From contig CAJUBG010000090.1 in assembly GCA_910584575.1 (NCBI GenBank), forward strand, positions 1 to 8,548: a stretch of DNA of 8,548 nt, in the 5' to 3' direction. Of this stretch, positions 6,326-8,548 are shown piece by piece (position 1 is the first letter of the stretch; each line of letters begins with the position of its first letter). The translations under genes and the position numbers were made by a program. The stretch is from an uncultured Dorea sp. (GTDB lineage: Bacteria > Bacillota > Clostridia > Lachnospirales > Lachnospiraceae). Under the pieces are notes generated by a model, which saw only the letters and a program-made list of their open reading frames with translations, did no database searches and had not been told where the DNA came from.

Positions 6326-6355
6326 GTTGACAACCATTGGACTGTCAACTATAAT
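6326..6355 (+). promoter_or_regulatory. Consensus sigma-A promoter of ilvBN, with internal inverted repeat
   Basis: TTGACA (6327-6332) and TATAAT (6350-6355) are both perfect hexamers with a 17-base spacer. Transcription would start near 6362, just before the T-box leader. GTTGACA (6326-6332) and TGTCAAC (6343-6349) form a 7-bp inverted repeat covering the -35 and spacer, a possible repressor site. Confidence 0.93.
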
Positions 6356-6626
6356 AGTGATAATTCATTTAAAAAGCATGAGACAAATGCTATGACAAGG
6401 AGGAGTACGCAGATACCGGAAGCCAAGAGAGAAGATGGCAGGTGGAAATTCTTCGTGATGGATTTGCGGAAGTAGCCTTTGAGCAGTGAACCGAAAGGGC
6501 GCCATATGTGGACTTCAGTAGGCTTCAACGCAGTCCCTGCGTTAGAGGGGAACGATATCGGAGAAGGGGTTGGCTGCCCATGGCTTCTCCTGTATTGGCA
6601 GAGTGCAAAGAGAACTCTCTTTGAAT

Positions 6627-6660
6627 TTAGGTGGTAACACGGATATTATATTCGCCCTAA
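6627..6660 (+). promoter_or_regulatory. T-box antiterminator
   Basis: TTAGG (6627-6631) pairs with CCTAA (6656-6660). The bulge 6632-6638 begins UGGU, which would contact the tRNA acceptor end. A second helix 6640-6643/6651-6654 follows. The 3' arm is shared with the terminator stem, so the two structures exclude each other. Confidence 0.8.
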
Positions 6661-6685
6661 GCGATACGCTTAGGGTGTTTTTTTT
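6653..6685 (+). terminator. T-box controlled terminator
   Basis: An 11-bp stem (6653-6663 with 6667-6677, one G-U pair) with loop ATA is followed by eight Ts (6678-6685). The 5' arm contains the bases used by the antiterminator. It ends transcription before ilvB when the tRNA is charged. Confidence 0.93.
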
Positions 6686-6722
6686 CCATAGCGTATGGAA
6701 GAACTGAATTGGCTTAAAAAAC

Positions 6723-6728
6723 GGGAGG
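6723..6728 (+). promoter_or_regulatory. Ribosome binding site that decides the ilvB start
   Basis: GGGAGG ends one base before the ATG at 6730, too close to use it. It lies 7 bases before the in-frame ATG at 6736, which is normal spacing. The start at 6736 is therefore preferred, removing two residues from the longest reading frame. Confidence 0.8.
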
Positions 6729-6735
6729 TATGTTT

Positions 6736-8457
6736 ATGAAAAAAATCAGCGGAAACAAGTTATTGGTAAAGGCGTTAAAGGAGGAGGGGGTAGACACGCT
6801 TTTTGGCTATCCGGGGGCGTGCACCATTGATATCAGCGACGAGCTGTACAAGCAGGATTATACGAAGGTCATCCTGCCAAGGCAGGAGGTCGCGCTGGTA
6901 CATGAGGCGGATGCTTATGCGAGAAGCACCGGAAAGGTGGGTGTCTGTCTTGTCACCAGCGGGCCGGGTGCGACAAACCTGGTGACTGGCCTTGCCACGG
7001 CCTACTATGACAGTGTTCCGTTGGTATGCTTTACCGGACAGGTGGCAAGACACCTGATTGGGAATGATGCGTTCCAGGAGGTTGATATTGTGGGAATCAC
7101 CCGAAGTATCACCAAGTACGGCGTGACGGTGCGCCGCAGAGAAGACTTGGGAAGGATTGTAAAGGAAGCGTTTTACATAGCCAGGTCAGGGAGGCCGGGT
7201 CCTGTGCTGATTGACCTTCCAAAGGACGTGATGGGAGAGCTTGGAAGCGCAGAGTATCCGACGGAGGTGAATATCCGCGGATACAGGCCCAATACCCAGG
7301 TTCATATCGGCCAGCTTAAGAAGGCCATCAAGATGCTTGGCAAGGCAAAGCGTCCCCTGTTCCTCGCAGGAGGCGGGGTAAATATTGCCCGTGCCAACAA
7401 GGAGTTTACAGAGCTTGTGGACCGTACCTGTATCCCTGTGGTCACCACGGTTATGGGGAGAGGCGCTATTCCAACGAAGCATCCTCTCTATGTGGGAAAC
7501 CTGGGGATGCACGGAGCCTATGCCTGCAACATGGCTGTGGGGGAATGTGACCTTCTGTTTTCTATCGGTACAAGGTTTAATGACCGTATCACAGGGAAAC
7601 TCCACTCCTTTGCCCCTCATGCGCAGATTGTACATATTGATATTGATACCGCCGCTATTTCTAAGAATGTACAGGTGGACGTCCCCATCGTGGCGGATGC
7701 CAAAGAGGCCATTACGCGGATGCTTGAGTATGTGACGGAGTGTGACACTAAAAAATGGCTTGACGAGGTGGGTGAATGGAAATGTGAACATCCCATGCAG
7801 ATGAAGAAGAAACCTATCATGACGCCTCAGGATGTGATTGACACCATTAACCGTGTGTTTGACGAGGCCATTGTGGTGACGGACGTTGGACAGCACCAGA
7901 TGTTTACGGCGCAGTTTATTGAGCTGAATGAGAAGAAGCGGCTTCTCATGTCCGGCGGGCTTGGAACCATGGGGTACGGGCTTGCGGGCGCTATCGGCGC
8001 GAAGATCGGGAATCCGGAGGTGCCTGTGATCTCAATCTCCGGAGACGGAGGTATGCAGATGAATATCCAGGAGCTTGCCACGGCTGTGCTGGAGGAGCTT
8101 CCGATTATAAGCTGTATTTTCAACAATAATAATCTGGGTATGGTGCGCCAGTGGCAGAAGCTATTCTATGGAAAACGTTACTCCATGACCTGTCTCAGAT
8201 CCGGCGCGGCGTGCAGGGGAAGGTGCGGGGAGGTGGAATGTCCTCCTTATACGCCGGATTTTATTAAACTGGCAGAGAGCTATGGGGCGAAGGGAATCCG
8301 TGTGACGCGGACAGAGGAGATTGAGCCGGCTTTTCGCGAGGCTATGAAAAGTGTAAAGACACCCTATATCATTGAGTTCGAGATTGATCCGGAGGACCTG
8401 GTTTATCCCATGATTCAGCCGGGCGGTACACTGGAGGATATGATACTGGATTGTTAG
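6736..8457 (+). CDS. ilvB: Acetohydroxyacid (acetolactate) synthase large, catalytic subunit
   Basis: This 573-aa thiamine-diphosphate enzyme condenses pyruvate with pyruvate or 2-ketobutyrate, the first shared step of valine/leucine/isoleucine synthesis. The N-terminal domain has FGYPGACTIDISDEL (23-37) and the catalytic Glu51 in LPRQEVALVHEADAYAR. The central domain has GTRFNDRITG, the FAD-region motif of biosynthetic enzymes. The C-terminal domain has GDGG (436-439) and the NNNNLGMVRQWQ segment from 463, forming the ThDP-Mg2+ site. Length matches E. coli IlvI. A T-box upstream and ilvN downstream favour the biosynthetic over the catabolic (AlsS) type. An unusual segment with Cys486, 493, 497 and 502 sits where related enzymes run directly from the RYS motif to PDF. 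Catalytic activity requires the small subunit for full rate and valine control. Confidence 0.95.
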   Translation: MKKISGNKLLVKALKEEGVDTLFGYPGACTIDISDELYKQDYTKVILPRQEVALVHEADAYARSTGKVGVCLVTSGPGATNLVTGLATAYYDSVPLVCFTGQVARHLIGNDAFQEVDIVGITRSITKYGVTVRRREDLGRIVKEAFYIARSGRPGPVLIDLPKDVMGELGSAEYPTEVNIRGYRPNTQVHIGQLKKAIKMLGKAKRPLFLAGGGVNIARANKEFTELVDRTCIPVVTTVMGRGAIPTKHPLYVGNLGMHGAYACNMAVGECDLLFSIGTRFNDRITGKLHSFAPHAQIVHIDIDTAAISKNVQVDVPIVADAKEAITRMLEYVTECDTKKWLDEVGEWKCEHPMQMKKKPIMTPQDVIDTINRVFDEAIVVTDVGQHQMFTAQFIELNEKKRLLMSGGLGTMGYGLAGAIGAKIGNPEVPVISISGDGGMQMNIQELATAVLEELPIISCIFNNNNLGMVRQWQKLFYGKRYSMTCLRSGAACRGRCGEVECPPYTPDFIKLAESYGAKGIRVTRTEEIEPAFREAMKSVKTPYIIEFEIDPEDLVYPMIQPGGTLEDMILDC

Positions 8458-8492
8458 TGTTTTGGTAAAGAGATAGAAAAGGAGAAGAATAT

Positions 8493-8548
8493 ATGAACAG
8501 TATGAAGAAGCGGTGGATCTCCCTGTACGTGGAGAACCAGGTGGGTGT
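8493..8548 (+). CDS. ilvN: Acetolactate synthase small, regulatory subunit, 5' end only
   Basis: The window ends 56 bases into this gene. The first 18 codons read MNSMKKRWISLYVENQVG, the start of an N-terminal ACT domain; the ISLYVENQVGV pattern is typical of IlvN/IlvH, where this strand and loop bind valine for feedback inhibition. AAAGGAGAAG at 8477-8486 gives a good ribosome site. It lies 35 bases after ilvB, in the same T-box controlled operon. An in-frame ATG at codon 4 is a possible alternative start, but spacing favours the first. The rest lies outside the window. Confidence 0.9.
   Translation, partial: MNSMKKRWISLYVENQVG

Larger units (their letters stand above)
6389..6685 (+). promoter_or_regulatory. 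T-box leader of ilvB, specifier read as GUA (Val)
   Basis: T-box RNAs bind a matching tRNA and let transcription continue when it is uncharged. Stem I starts with GCT/AGC (6389-6391/6482-6484) and a TGA/GA pair resembling the basal kink-turn. CAAGG (6396-6400) pairs with the CCTTTG segment. The loop above has AGTA (6404-6407) facing GAA (6469-6471), the loop-E pattern, followed by GTA (6472-6474) as specifier. The next helix, 6408-6417 with 6460-6468, pairs well. The distal AGAGAG (6426-6431) and GGCAGGTGGAAA loop fit the family. Hairpins at 6527-6543, 6560-6590 and 6606-6623 follow. The T-box TAGGTGGTAACACGG (6628-6642) has bulge UGGU, matching a tRNA with discriminator A, as tRNA-Val has. 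The leader fills most of the 430-base gap between genes. Confidence 0.93.

Noticed and set aside
7186..7896. 236-codon open frame on the minus strand opposite ilvB
   Set aside because: It is antisense to conserved ilvB coding sequence and has no recognisable motifs.
6736..8457. Catabolic acetolactate synthase (AlsS) instead of IlvB
   Set aside because: The T-box leader, the ACT-domain subunit gene directly downstream and the RFNDRITG motif favour the biosynthetic, FAD-type enzyme.

Overview
The window looks like chromosomal DNA from a gut-type Lachnospiraceae clostridium (Clostridium cluster XIVa, in the range of C. scindens, Dorea or relatives). This is inferred from the mid-range G+C, AGG/AGA-rich arginine codon use, strong AGGAGG-type ribosome sites, a T-box leader, a DUF3793 gene and a bile-acid-dehydrogenase-like protein. 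No species can be fixed from the sequence alone. All real genes are on the + strand.

Layout. (1) 1-100: the 3' part of a tRNA-Gly(GCC) and its terminator. (2) 183-2891: a three-gene unit closed by its own terminator. It holds an SDR closely resembling clostridial NADP-dependent 12-alpha-hydroxysteroid dehydrogenases, a MepA-like MATE efflux pump, and a MarR-family regulator. This is the most accessory-looking part and reads as a regulated steroid/bile-acid conversion and export module; that function is inference. (3) 2991-3611: a DUF3793 gene of unknown function, with an A/T-rich terminator built into its 3' end. (4) 3610-6303: a thymidylate synthase (thyA), a dihydrofolate reductase (folA) and a GT4-type glycosyltransferase in tight succession. 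They are preceded by two copies of a palindrome-containing extended -10 element 20 bp apart. ThyA makes dTMP and dihydrofolate, and FolA regenerates tetrahydrofolate. The glycosyltransferase has no obvious link to this pathway. (5) 6326-8548: a perfect sigma-A-type promoter containing an inverted repeat, then a T-box leader whose specifier I read as GUA (Val), its antiterminator/terminator switch, ilvB (acetohydroxyacid synthase large subunit) and the start of ilvN (regulatory subunit), cut by the window edge. Uncharged tRNA-Val would be expected to allow transcription into this branched-chain amino acid operon.

Points worth a second look are the SDR-MATE-MarR unit, the tandem palindromic extended -10 elements before thyA, the valine-type T-box, the four-cysteine segment near the IlvB C-terminus, and the glycosyltransferase coupled to folA. 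I did not find CRISPR arrays, insertion sequences, toxin-antitoxin pairs or phage genes. I see no clearly new system, only a plausible candidate module in region 2.
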